In this document: positions 43,304 to 50,294 of the stretch, in pieces
How the letters are laid out: each line of letters starts with the position of its first letter
Numbering within the stretch: position 1 is the stretch's first letter
IMG/VR virus record: IMGVR_UViG_3300027747_003534
Coordinates: 97,521-161,520 of that record
Source: a virus
Length of the DNA: 64,000 nt
Reading direction: 5' to 3' (one strand)
The notes under the pieces: generated by a model
Told to the model about the DNA's origin: nothing
What the model saw: only the letters and a program-made list of their open reading frames with translations
Databases searched by the model: none
Position numbers and translations under genes: made by a program

Positions 43304-44446
43304 TTATATTCCTAATATTGGATTGTTATTATTATGTATTTTATTAACTCTGCAAAATTGACCGCATTTAGACATGTATTTTATATTAGAAGCACCTATA
43401 TAGCAACAACAAGATCTTATTCCTCCTAATAGCTCTTGAATAATTGTGTCTATTGTTCCCTTGTATTTTACTATAATTTTTGTGCCTTCGCTAGCTCTAT
43501 AATCTTTTTTACCATCCTCAAAAATATCTTGGGAATGATGAGAACTCATACCATAATATGTAAAATTTATTTTTCTTTTTTCTGTGTCATATCCCGGATC
43601 TATTGTTTGCCAAAATGGTTTGGCAAATTTTGTTCCCATTCCAGCAAGATACTCATATGACCACTCTCCGCTGCATGTGTCTGTTCCAGCAAAATATCCA
43701 CCTAGCATAACAAAATCTGCTCCTCCACAAAAGGCTTTACAAACATCTCCGGATGTTTTATGTCCACCATCAGAGCATATTAATCCAAGCTTTTTCTTTC
43801 CATTTTGCAATCCGTGAGAAACATAAGAGTTTTCTATGCAACAACTAAGTTGAGGATATCCACACCCGGTAACAAATCTAGATAAACATGCGCTACCTCC
43901 ACCAACTCCACATTTAACAATATCAACACCACCATAAATTAACAACTCCTGAGTAGAAGAAGTATTAGTTACATTACCAGCTAATATTATTGATTCTGGA
44001 AAATTATCTCTAATTTTTTTACAGTAATTTACAAAAACATCCATATGACCGTTAGGAACATCAATGCATATATTTGGTTGTATGTTAAGTTTTGTTTTTA
44101 GTTCTAGTAGGTGATTAATATCACTCTTTTTATAACCGACAGAAACAAAAGTATAATCAATATTATTAGGATTTTCTATAAAATAATTATAGAGTTCTTC
44201 TACAGAATGGTACTTATGAAGACATGATATTATCTTATGTTTAGATAAAGCTTTTGCCATTTCAAAACTACAAAAACTCATATTTGCACACATTATAGGA
44301 ACACCAGTCCATGTTCTAGGAGAATGGTAGAAATTAAACGTTCTCTCTAGCTGTATCTGTGATCTACTAGTTAGAGTAGATCTTTGAGGGACTATTAATA
44401 CATCATCAAAATCTATTTTGGTTTCATTCAGTAGTTTTTGCATCAT
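43304..44446 (-). CDS. guaC: GMP reductase (IMPDH/GMPR family)
   Basis: Converts GMP to IMP with NADPH. The 380-residue protein shows IDFDDVLIVPQRSTL, GVPIMCANMSF, CGVGGGSACLSRFVTGCGYP with the active-site Cys loop, CSDGGHKTSGDVCKAFCGG and ADFVMLGGYFAG. The GMPR-type cysteine loop and lack of a CBS domain favour GMP reductase over IMP dehydrogenase. A phage could use it to convert host GMP into other purines. It overlaps the SET-domain gene by 23 nt. Confidence 0.82.
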   Translation of the reverse strand: MMQKLLNETKIDFDDVLIVPQRSTLTSRSQIQLERTFNFYHSPRTWTGVPIMCANMSFCSFEMAKALSKHKIISCLHKYHSVEELYNYFIENPNNIDYTFVSVGYKKSDINHLLELKTKLNIQPNICIDVPNGHMDVFVNYCKKIRDNFPESIILAGNVTNTSSTQELLIYGGVDIVKCGVGGGSACLSRFVTGCGYPQLSCCIENSYVSHGLQNGKKKLGLICSDGGHKTSGDVCKAFCGGADFVMLGGYFAGTDTCSGEWSYEYLAGMGTKFAKPFWQTIDPGYDTEKRKINFTYYGMSSHHSQDIFEDGKKDYRASEGTKIIVKYKGTIDTIIQELLGGIRSCCCYIGASNIKYMSKCGQFCRVNKIHNNNNPILGI

Positions 44447-44873
44447 TCAACTCTGTTTTCTCTCTATCGTAAAAATATTTTGTTCCATAATCTACAAAAA
44501 TTTCATCATCGGACTTTATTGGCCTATTAGCAATAACATCAGCATATCCATTATCCCAATCAAATTTCCATGTTGTATTAGCATTATCCTGATGGTTATA
44601 TATCATTCCATATCCTAATACCATGTGAAATACGAATCCATGAGTCTGACATTCTTTACAAGAACATGGAGGTTGACTATAAAGATAGTTATATATTTGT
44701 GGATCAGAATGATATCTTGATCTAAAGCCCAAAGGAACCAACGGACAACGTTCGATTAACTCGTCTGCTTCAATATCTGAGATAGCAAAAACTCCTCTGC
44801 CATGAACTTCAGATTTTTTTATTAAAATTTTTGTTGCAGTAATGTAGTTGTATGAATTATCATTTTTTGTCAT
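44424..44873 (-). CDS. SET-domain protein (copy 1)
   Basis: A 149-residue protein with SET-domain lysine-methyltransferase motifs: VHGRGVFAISDIEADELI, MIYNHQDNANTTWKFD (the NHxxxxN SAM/pseudoknot motif) and SDDEIFVDYGTKYFY. A CSCKEC block is an extra not seen in the second copy. SET proteins are rare in phages; the target is unknown. It is a tandem paralogue of the next gene, with a 14 nt overlap. Confidence 0.8.
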   Translation of the reverse strand: MTKNDNSYNYITATKILIKKSEVHGRGVFAISDIEADELIERCPLVPLGFRSRYHSDPQIYNYLYSQPPCSCKECQTHGFVFHMVLGYGMIYNHQDNANTTWKFDWDNGYADVIANRPIKSDDEIFVDYGTKYFYDREKTELNDAKTTE

Positions 44874-45312
44874 GTTTTACCTGCTCGATTCCTGTATATG
44901 CGTCTTTATTGTTAAAGTAGCAATTGCCATAATTGATAAAAATTTCATCCCCTATTTTTAGGTCTTTAATAGCTATAATATCTCCTAATAGTTGAGGATA
45001 ATTAAATTTCCATAAAGCATTGGGGTCGTCCTGATGATTGTACAGCATACCATATCCGGCGGCAATATGCATAATAAAACCATGTTTTTGTGCTTCTTCA
45101 TCGTTCTGGTATCTTGCATACATATAGCCAAAAATAGTAGGATCCAATTGATATTTTGATCGATACTCCATTTGAATCAAAGGACATCTCTCAACAATTT
45201 CTCCTTTTTTGATATTAGAAACAGCAAAAACCCCTCTTCCTTGAACTGAAGAATCTCCAACAATGATTTTTGTGGGAGCAAGGTATGATGGTTGTTGTAA
45301 ATTAAGATTCAT
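44860..45312 (-). CDS. SET-domain protein (copy 2)
   Basis: A 150-residue paralogue of copy 1: VQGRGVFAVSNIKKGEIVER, MLYNHQDDPNALWKFN and IGDEIFINYGNCYF. Both copies share the order and spacing of motifs but have diverged considerably. AAGGA precedes the ATG. Possible roles are methylation of a host or virion protein. Confidence 0.8.
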   Translation of the reverse strand: MNLNLQQPSYLAPTKIIVGDSSVQGRGVFAVSNIKKGEIVERCPLIQMEYRSKYQLDPTIFGYMYARYQNDEEAQKHGFIMHIAAGYGMLYNHQDDPNALWKFNYPQLLGDIIAIKDLKIGDEIFINYGNCYFNNKDAYTGIEQVKHDKK

Positions 45313-45316
45313 TTTA

Positions 45317-45511
45317 TTAATTCCTTAAAAAGTCATCTGTATCATAACAAGTAAGATTTTTAGAAAATCCTGTTTCGCTAACACATATTTTTGCCAACGT
45401 CAAAAATCCTTTTCCTTTATATTTTTCAATTGCAAATAATATTGCTTCTCTATGAGACTTTCTGTCTACTATTTCTTTTATTTGACCTGATATTACATAG
45501 TATTTTGGCAT
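45317..45511 (-). CDS. Small hypothetical protein
   Basis: A 64-residue protein, YYVISGQIKEIVDRKSHREA at the start. No family recognised and no clear ribosome binding site, but it fills the gap between two well-supported genes with short spacing. Confidence 0.5.
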   Translation of the reverse strand: MPKYYVISGQIKEIVDRKSHREAILFAIEKYKGKGFLTLAKICVSETGFSKNLTCYDTDDFLRN

Positions 45512-45514
45512 ATA

Positions 45515-46045
45515 TTATATATCAAAGAATCGCCATCTGTTGTAATGTTCTATATTTTCGTCATTATTAATATGTATAACGTAGTTTTTAAGTTCTTCCC
45601 AATTTGAAAAAAACCATTCGTGGGGAAGTGTTCCAAATAGCCAATCTGGAGCATGTGCTTTTCCTTGTTCGATATGAATTAGAATAGGTTTTTTTGACCT
45701 ATTGCACAAAAATAGCTCTTCCCATGTTCCACAAGCATAATGATCTAAATCAAGGTTAACTATTAAAAAATCACTTATGTCAACAAGTCTCAAATCAACG
45801 GAACGAATAGTTTTCATCATTGATGATAACTCATCATATCTTTTTTGATTTTTAAACTTTGTTTTTATTACATGAGAATCATGATCTTCCATTCCTGTGG
45901 AAGTTGGTTTTGTTATAGGGTTAAAAATTATAATGCCCATTTTTTCAAGAAATGGAGTTATATTATCTCTCCATGTGGCACCCCTATCATGAACTCTATC
46001 CATAGCTCCTGCTAAGTAAACTCTTTGATTTTTCAGTCTGTTCAT
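45515..46045 (-). CDS. Nucleoside 2-deoxyribosyltransferase-like protein
   Basis: A 176-residue protein of the nucleoside 2-deoxyribosyltransferase/DUF4406 type: RVYLAGAMDRVHDRG near the start, SVDLRLVDISDFLIVNLD, and ACGTWEELFLCNRSKKPI. The family cleaves or exchanges N-glycosidic bonds of nucleosides, and relatives hydrolyse NAD-like or nucleotide substrates. Starting at this Met avoids overlap with a small membrane-protein frame and places the first strand at the usual place; an upstream Met at 46075 is possible. Confidence 0.7.
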   Translation of the reverse strand: MNRLKNQRVYLAGAMDRVHDRGATWRDNITPFLEKMGIIIFNPITKPTSTGMEDHDSHVIKTKFKNQKRYDELSSMMKTIRSVDLRLVDISDFLIVNLDLDHYACGTWEELFLCNRSKKPILIHIEQGKAHAPDWLFGTLPHEWFFSNWEELKNYVIHINNDENIEHYNRWRFFDI

Positions 46046-46050
46046 ACTAT

Positions 46051-46170
46051 TCAATTTGGAAAGAGAAAATCCCATAAATTTTTTGAATGACTAATATTAT
46101 TACTAGATTGCAATTTAATTAGTCCATCAAGAAATCCCATAATACCAAAAATAACTATTAAAGCATACAT
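46051..46170 (-). CDS. 39-residue membrane micro-protein
   Basis: A short frame with a good AGGA ribosome binding site 8 nt before its ATG. It encodes one hydrophobic helix (YALIVIFGIMGFLDGLI) and a polar tail. It fits exactly between the macro-domain gene and the deoxyribosyltransferase-like gene. Function unknown. Confidence 0.45.
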   Translation of the reverse strand: MYALIVIFGIMGFLDGLIKLQSSNNISHSKNLWDFLFPN

Positions 46171-46175
46171 AATTA

Positions 46176-46721
46176 TTATCCTAAATATACAAAAACGGAC
46201 ATATCATACCATATATCAGCTATAAGATCACTAATAAAATTCCAATTTCCTCCGGCCAATCCACTACCAAATTTAGGACAATGAATCTCTATAGGATTAG
46301 TGTCGGATGCTGATTGTAAATTTTTGGAATACGACCTGACCTGATTCATGCAGTAAACTAATGCTGCATAATTTAAAGGTCTTTTATTTTTTTCATTAAT
46401 TAATTTATTTTGAGCAATCATATTAGCAAATATAATACTGTGTCCATATTTTTTATCTGATTTTACATTAATAAATTGAACATGACCTAGTTTTGCTTGA
46501 GAGCCAAGTAAATGAAAATTGGCCTTAACTTCTGGGTACATTTGAGCAACTTGCCCGGCAAATCCTGCTCCAAAAGCATTGACATTATTACAAACATGAG
46601 GAATTATAACGCTTGCTCCATTTTGTTCAGATTTTATCCTGTTAGAAATGATATCAAAAATATTGGCATTTTTAACAAGAGAAAAAGCATTTCTGTCTTT
46701 ATCGAAGATTTTTTGGATCAT
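46176..46721 (-). CDS. Macro-domain protein
   Basis: A 181-residue macro-domain (Appr-1''-p/ADP-ribose-binding) protein: IIPHVCNNVNAFGAGFAGQV gives the Asn and Gly-rich ligand loop, then IIFANMIAQN, and IHCPKFGSGLAGGNWNFISD the second loop. Such domains bind or remove ADP-ribose. In phages they can counter ADP-ribose- or NAD-based defence, which is possible here. Its ATG overlaps the zinc protein gene. Confidence 0.8.
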   Translation of the reverse strand: MIQKIFDKDRNAFSLVKNANIFDIISNRIKSEQNGASVIIPHVCNNVNAFGAGFAGQVAQMYPEVKANFHLLGSQAKLGHVQFINVKSDKKYGHSIIFANMIAQNKLINEKNKRPLNYAALVYCMNQVRSYSKNLQSASDTNPIEIHCPKFGSGLAGGNWNFISDLIADIWYDMSVFVYLG

Positions 46722-46981
46722 TTTTTAGTCCTAACAATTTTAAGCCATTTATTTTGAGGACAATGCTGATCAGCCCAGGCTAGTTTGTTCAAGAATACTT
46801 TTTGTTTATTAACATTGCATCCGCAGACCAGACATTGCTCTTCTGTATTATCGAAGAATTCACACTTTTGGCAAATGTCATATCTTTCAAGAATTTCTTG
46901 TTTAGTACACTTTGGGAAACCCGCCCAAACATGAAAAAATAATGATTTAAAAAATGTCGGAAGTCTTTTCAGAATATTCAT
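46718..46981 (-). CDS. Small zinc-binding protein
   Basis: An 87-residue protein with CQKCEFFDNTEEQCLVCGCN plus an upstream Cys and a downstream Cys, most likely one or two zinc sites. AAGGA with 8 nt spacing precedes the ATG. Function unknown; it lies directly upstream of the macro-domain gene. Confidence 0.65.
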   Translation of the reverse strand: MNILKRLPTFFKSLFFHVWAGFPKCTKQEILERYDICQKCEFFDNTEEQCLVCGCNVNKQKVFLNKLAWADQHCPQNKWLKIVRTKK

Positions 46982-47210
46982 TTTTTATTTCCTTAAGAGC
47001 TATTATATTTCCTTCTTTATCTCTAAAATAAAGATCCACACTATCAACAATATCATTATCATCTAGCCATTGCAAAAATCCAGTATTTATATTAACTGAT
47101 AACCTTTTATATAGATTATTTGTAGATAATTTAAAGTCTCTAGTTAAAATAAATCTTTCATTTTTTAGAATAAACAAATCGCCGGGCTTAAGCTCTTCAA
47201 TGTATTTCAT
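46947..47210 (-). CDS. Hypothetical protein
   Basis: An 87-residue protein starting KYIEELKPGDLFILKNERF, which looks like a small beta-barrel domain. The frame is open upstream, but the Met used here has GGGAAG nearby and limits overlap with the upstream gene to 14 nt. Confidence 0.55.
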   Translation of the reverse strand: MKYIEELKPGDLFILKNERFILTRDFKLSTNNLYKRLSVNINTGFLQWLDDNDIVDSVDLYFRDKEGNIIALKEIKNEYSEKTSDIF

Positions 47211-47385
47211 CTTCCCAGTCTTCCCACAGTTCTTCTTGATGCATTTCTTCTTTATGCTTTTTGAACTGTTTCTTAAGCTTAGAACTGTCTCTATGATCAA
47301 TATCATTAGACTTACGATCTAAATACTTTTTTTGTATATTTTGCCTACGGTTATTTTTTCTATTTTCAAAATCAAAATCAGTCAT
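47197..47385 (-). CDS. Small charged hypothetical protein
   Basis: A 62-residue, highly charged protein: basic to neutral first half (FENRKNNRRQNIQKKYLDRK) and acidic end (EELWEDWEDEIH). AAAGGG with 8 nt spacing supports the ATG; it is the first gene after a promoter-terminator block. Confidence 0.55.
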   Translation of the reverse strand: MTDFDFENRKNNRRQNIQKKYLDRKSNDIDHRDSSKLKKQFKKHKEEMHQEELWEDWEDEIH

Positions 47386-47409
47386 TTAATTTTCCCTTTA
47401 TCGTTATTT

Positions 47410-47437
47410 ATAGTACTCGAAAAAAAAACAAAGTCAA
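47410..47437 (-). promoter_or_regulatory. Sigma70-like promoter before 47385
   Basis: Minus-strand TTGACT and TACTAT with 16 nt between them; an alternative -10, TATAAA, would give 19 nt. The -35 box lies inside the terminator stem of the preceding operon. Confidence 0.5.
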
Positions 47438-47468
47438 GCACCAAAATAAAAAAAAATAAAGCTTGACT
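47422..47468 (-). terminator. Intrinsic terminator after protease operon
   Basis: Perfect 8-bp inverted repeat AGTCAAGC/GCTTGACT with a 21 nt A/T loop, followed in the minus direction by TTGTTTTTTTTT. It sits about 40 nt after the subtilase stop and should end the protease-gene transcript. The same bases serve as the -35 box of the next promoter. Confidence 0.62.
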
Positions 47469-47507
47469 ATGGCTAAGTATTTCATTATAACTGATGCAGC
47501 TGCGGGG

Positions 47508-48434
47508 TTATATAATAGGTTGGATGATTCCATTTCCCTCGTAGTCTCTTTTACCTGTATACTTCGCCTGCTTTAATTTCATAGCTTTTCTACTAAACGC
47601 TGAGATATAATCATCAGGTGTGCGAAGCATATTGTCAATTGCTGAGTTAGGATTTTTTCTAAAGTATGATAATAAGAGAGCGGCACAACCAACAGCGAAT
47701 GGTGTTGCCATACTAGTTCCACTCATAATAGCATATTTATTATCTGGAACTGAGCTGATTATGTTATGTCCTGGAGCTAAAAAATCTAATTCTGGGCCAC
47801 AACAACTAAATTCGCATATTTCTAAATTTTCATTAATTGCACCTATACTTATAGTATCTTCATATCTTGCTGGATACTGTATTCCAGAATTTATTCCGCT
47901 ATTTCCAGATGCACAAAAAATAATTACATTTTTATCTTTAGCATATCTAATGGCTTTTCTCATCTGTTCGCATGGAGATTCCGAACCTAGAGACATTGTG
48001 ATGATGTCTGCACCATGCTCTACAGCCCACAGGATCGCCTCTGTGACATTTTTATTATCTCCTCGACCATCGCCGTCGAGAGCTTTAACTGGCATGATCT
48101 TGCATCTTGGAGCTATTCCAACCATTCCCAAGGTATTATTACATGCAGCAATAGTTCCTGAAACATGAGTACCATGAGAATTATCATCTATAGGATCTTT
48201 ATTTTTGTTCAAAACATTATATCCATCAATAAGATTGTCTTTAATATCTTCATGATATAGATCGCATCCTGTGTCTATAACTGCTACTTTAACTCCCTCT
48301 CCTTGAGAGTTTTTCCAGCTTTTTTCTATATTAAATTGTTTAATTGGCCATGGATAAAACTGTATAGAGTTTCTATCTAAACCAAATAAATCTTGTTTAA
48401 TGTGGGGCAATAACCCGCATTCTCCTCTTCTCAT
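47508..48434 (-). CDS. Subtilisin-like serine protease (S8)
   Basis: A 308-residue protease with the full S8 triad: VAVIDTGCDLYHED (Asp54), NSHGTHVSGTIAACNN (His87), IMSGTSMATPFAVGCAALLL (Ser near 234), and the oxyanion Asn in FCASGNSGINSG. No signal peptide is seen; the leading ~40 residues may be a short pro-region. It is co-translated (ATGA) with a trypsin-like protease that does have a signal peptide. Targets are unknown. Confidence 0.85.
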   Translation of the reverse strand: MRRGECGLLPHIKQDLFGLDRNSIQFYPWPIKQFNIEKSWKNSQGEGVKVAVIDTGCDLYHEDIKDNLIDGYNVLNKNKDPIDDNSHGTHVSGTIAACNNTLGMVGIAPRCKIMPVKALDGDGRGDNKNVTEAILWAVEHGADIITMSLGSESPCEQMRKAIRYAKDKNVIIFCASGNSGINSGIQYPARYEDTISIGAINENLEICEFSCCGPELDFLAPGHNIISSVPDNKYAIMSGTSMATPFAVGCAALLLSYFRKNPNSAIDNMLRTPDDYISAFSRKAMKLKQAKYTGKRDYEGNGIIQPII

Positions 48435-49171
48435 TTTTCCATCTCTTCTTTTATCCAGTTATAGTATAAACTTAATCTTGTATGACAACTTTCATCTCCA
48501 TACGTTGAGTCTGATTTTCCATCGTATCCTATAACAGAAGAATTAATACCGGCTAATTTATTGTCTATAAATAAACCGCCGCCACTGTCTCCACTACATA
48601 TCAAAAATTCTAATTGAGTAAATTTATCTTTTCTTTTTGATGGTGAGCATATCAGTACATTTTTTTCTATTCTATCTATAAAATTAGAACCTGCTCTTCT
48701 GTTATCATCATGTATTTTAGTTCCTGTAATAAAATTTCCAGTAAATCCCCAACCAGATATTGAGCAAATCTTCCCAACTTCATCAGAATTTTGATAAATT
48801 TTTGGATAATATTTTAAATCTATTTTTTCTTCTATATGCCCTAATGCTATATCATCATAGCCAAAAGTATGGGTTTTATAATTTTTGTGAATAATTATTT
48901 TATCTATATTGTATTTTTTTTTATTCATTATTATTGTACAGCTCTGACTTCCCTCAACAACGTGAGCAGCTGTAATTATCCATTCGGCATCTATTACTAC
49001 CGCAGAACCACAAGATAAGCCTTTTCCATCAAAACAACAAATTTTTACAACACTATCAAATTTTGATCCATACTCTATATATTTTTGGTCTGGTGTTTCA
49101 GGATCTATTGTTCCAGCAAAAACCTTACTTAAAAATAGACAAAGAACCATGAGTGCTATTAATTTTTTCAT
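48431..49171 (-). CDS. Secreted trypsin-like serine protease (S1)
   Basis: A 246-residue S1 protease. The N-terminus has a signal peptide (KKLIALMVLCLFLSKVFAG). The triad is seen in WIITAAHVVEG (His70), GYDDIALGHI (Asp107) and LICSGDSGGGLFID (Ser196), with SISGWGFTG in between. A bacterial or phage protease exported to the periplasm or outside. AAGGA precedes the ATG; it is coupled to the subtilase gene. Confidence 0.85.
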   Translation of the reverse strand: MKKLIALMVLCLFLSKVFAGTIDPETPDQKYIEYGSKFDSVVKICCFDGKGLSCGSAVVIDAEWIITAAHVVEGSQSCTIIMNKKKYNIDKIIIHKNYKTHTFGYDDIALGHIEEKIDLKYYPKIYQNSDEVGKICSISGWGFTGNFITGTKIHDDNRRAGSNFIDRIEKNVLICSPSKRKDKFTQLEFLICSGDSGGGLFIDNKLAGINSSVIGYDGKSDSTYGDESCHTRLSLYYNWIKEEMEK

Positions 49172-49189
49172 GGAAATTTCCTTAACAAA

Positions 49190-49495
49190 CTATGGTCTGT
49201 TTTTTACCTTATCTAAATACACCGAGCAATCCTCTATGACCATTTTATTGTAACTCTTAAAATTCATTAAATGACCGAATAATAAATGACAAGGATTAGC
49301 ACAAAGAGTAACTAAATTTGAAGGGGTCAGCTCAAGTTCTGGACTAATATGTACTGGTATTTTATGATGAACTTCCAGTTTTGAGTTTCGTCCACAAGCA
49401 GCACATAAAGGATATTTTTTTAGATGTTCTTTACGAACATTGGTCCACTTAGGAGATCTTGTGGCATATCTTATTTTTTTAAAAAATCCAAACAT
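49190..49495 (-). CDS. HNH endonuclease (small)
   Basis: A 101-residue HNH nuclease: YPLCAACGRNSKLEVHHKIP, then PSNLVTLCANPCHLLFG. The two CxxC/CxxxxC sets bind zinc, and HHK plus Asn-Leu-x-x-Leu-Cys is the HNH core. No additional domain. It is preceded by a GGTGTACAAT element and lies beside the divergent glycosyltransferase operon, a common place for mobile HNH genes. Confidence 0.8.
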   Translation of the reverse strand: MFGFFKKIRYATRSPKWTNVRKEHLKKYPLCAACGRNSKLEVHHKIPVHISPELELTPSNLVTLCANPCHLLFGHLMNFKSYNKMVIEDCSVYLDKVKNRP

Positions 49496-49538
49496 AAATT
49501 TATATTCCCATATAAAATAGTTATTATAGCCAATTTAT

Positions 49539-49548
49539 ATTGTACACC
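49539..49548 (-). promoter_or_regulatory. GGTGTACAAT element (minus arm of divergent region)
   Basis: Minus-strand GGTGTACAAT 43 nt before the HNH gene at 49495; TACAAT would be the -10 box. It lies back to back with a plus-strand element at 49555. Confidence 0.45.
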
Positions 49549-49554
49549 ATAATT

Positions 49555-49564
49555 AGTGTATAGC
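49555..49564 (+). promoter_or_regulatory. AGTGTATAGC element (plus arm of divergent region)
   Basis: Plus-strand AGTGTATAGC 37 nt before the glycosyltransferase ATG at 49602. It matches the recurring element in sequence and distance, now on the other strand. Confidence 0.4.
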
Positions 49565-49601
49565 AATAGTGTTAATATGCTTAAAGGGACTCTAAAACCT
49601 C

Positions 49602-50294
49602 ATGATTTCAATACTTACTTTAACTTACCATAGATATCATATTCTTGAAGAAGCTATCTATTCATTTTTATCTCAACATCAATCATTATATGATTGTGAA
49701 ATGGTAGTAATAAACGACTCCACATCTGTAGAATATTCTATAACAAATAATTTGTCTAAAGTACAGATTATCAATACTAAAAACAGATTCCCATCACTAT
49801 CGTCTAAACTTGAATTTGGTTATAAACAGTGTAAGTATGAAAACATCTACAGGCTAGATGACGATGATTTGTTGTGTCCTTGGGCTATAAAAAATGCTTG
49901 TGATGATATATTAAATAATCCTGGCCATGAGATTTATAGATCCCATGGACACTACTTCTTTACTGATAATAAATTTATTCAAATTAGTAATAACATAAAT
50001 AATGGAAATATTTATACAAAAAAATACCTAGATAGAATTACTTTTCCTAATAAAACATCTAATGAAGATGTAGAAATAACTTTTGAAAATAATGCTAAAA
50101 TTTATACATCAAAACTAAAACCAACAATGATATATAGATGGGGTATGAATACTTATCATATATCTGGACTAGGCACAGGCAATAGTATATTAGACAAAAT
50201 AGATAATATAGTAAATAAAGAAGAAGGAAAAATTATTTTAGATCCAAAATTTAAAAATAATTACTACCAAGAATTGCCGGACTATGTCAAATAA
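49602..50294 (+). CDS. Glycosyltransferase, GT2 family
   Basis: A 230-residue GT-A glycosyltransferase: ISILTLTYHRYHILEEAIYS, MVVINDSTSVEYSI and YRLDDDDLLCPWAIKNA with the metal-binding Asp cluster at about 83-90. It runs opposite to most of the window and is followed by a GT11 gene that overlaps it by 11 nt. The pair may form a small glycan-modification cassette. Confidence 0.78.
   Translation: MISILTLTYHRYHILEEAIYSFLSQHQSLYDCEMVVINDSTSVEYSITNNLSKVQIINTKNRFPSLSSKLEFGYKQCKYENIYRLDDDDLLCPWAIKNACDDILNNPGHEIYRSHGHYFFTDNKFIQISNNINNGNIYTKKYLDRITFPNKTSNEDVEITFENNAKIYTSKLKPTMIYRWGMNTYHISGLGTGNSILDKIDNIVNKEEGKIILDPKFKNNYYQELPDYVK

Noticed and set aside
47470-47577. Small plus-strand frame beginning ATGGCTAAG
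   Set aside because: It runs through the terminator region and antisense to the subtilase coding end; no conserved protein pattern.
47620-48168. Long plus-strand open frame opposite the subtilase gene
   Set aside because: It is the mirror of a strongly conserved protease and encodes no recognisable domain.
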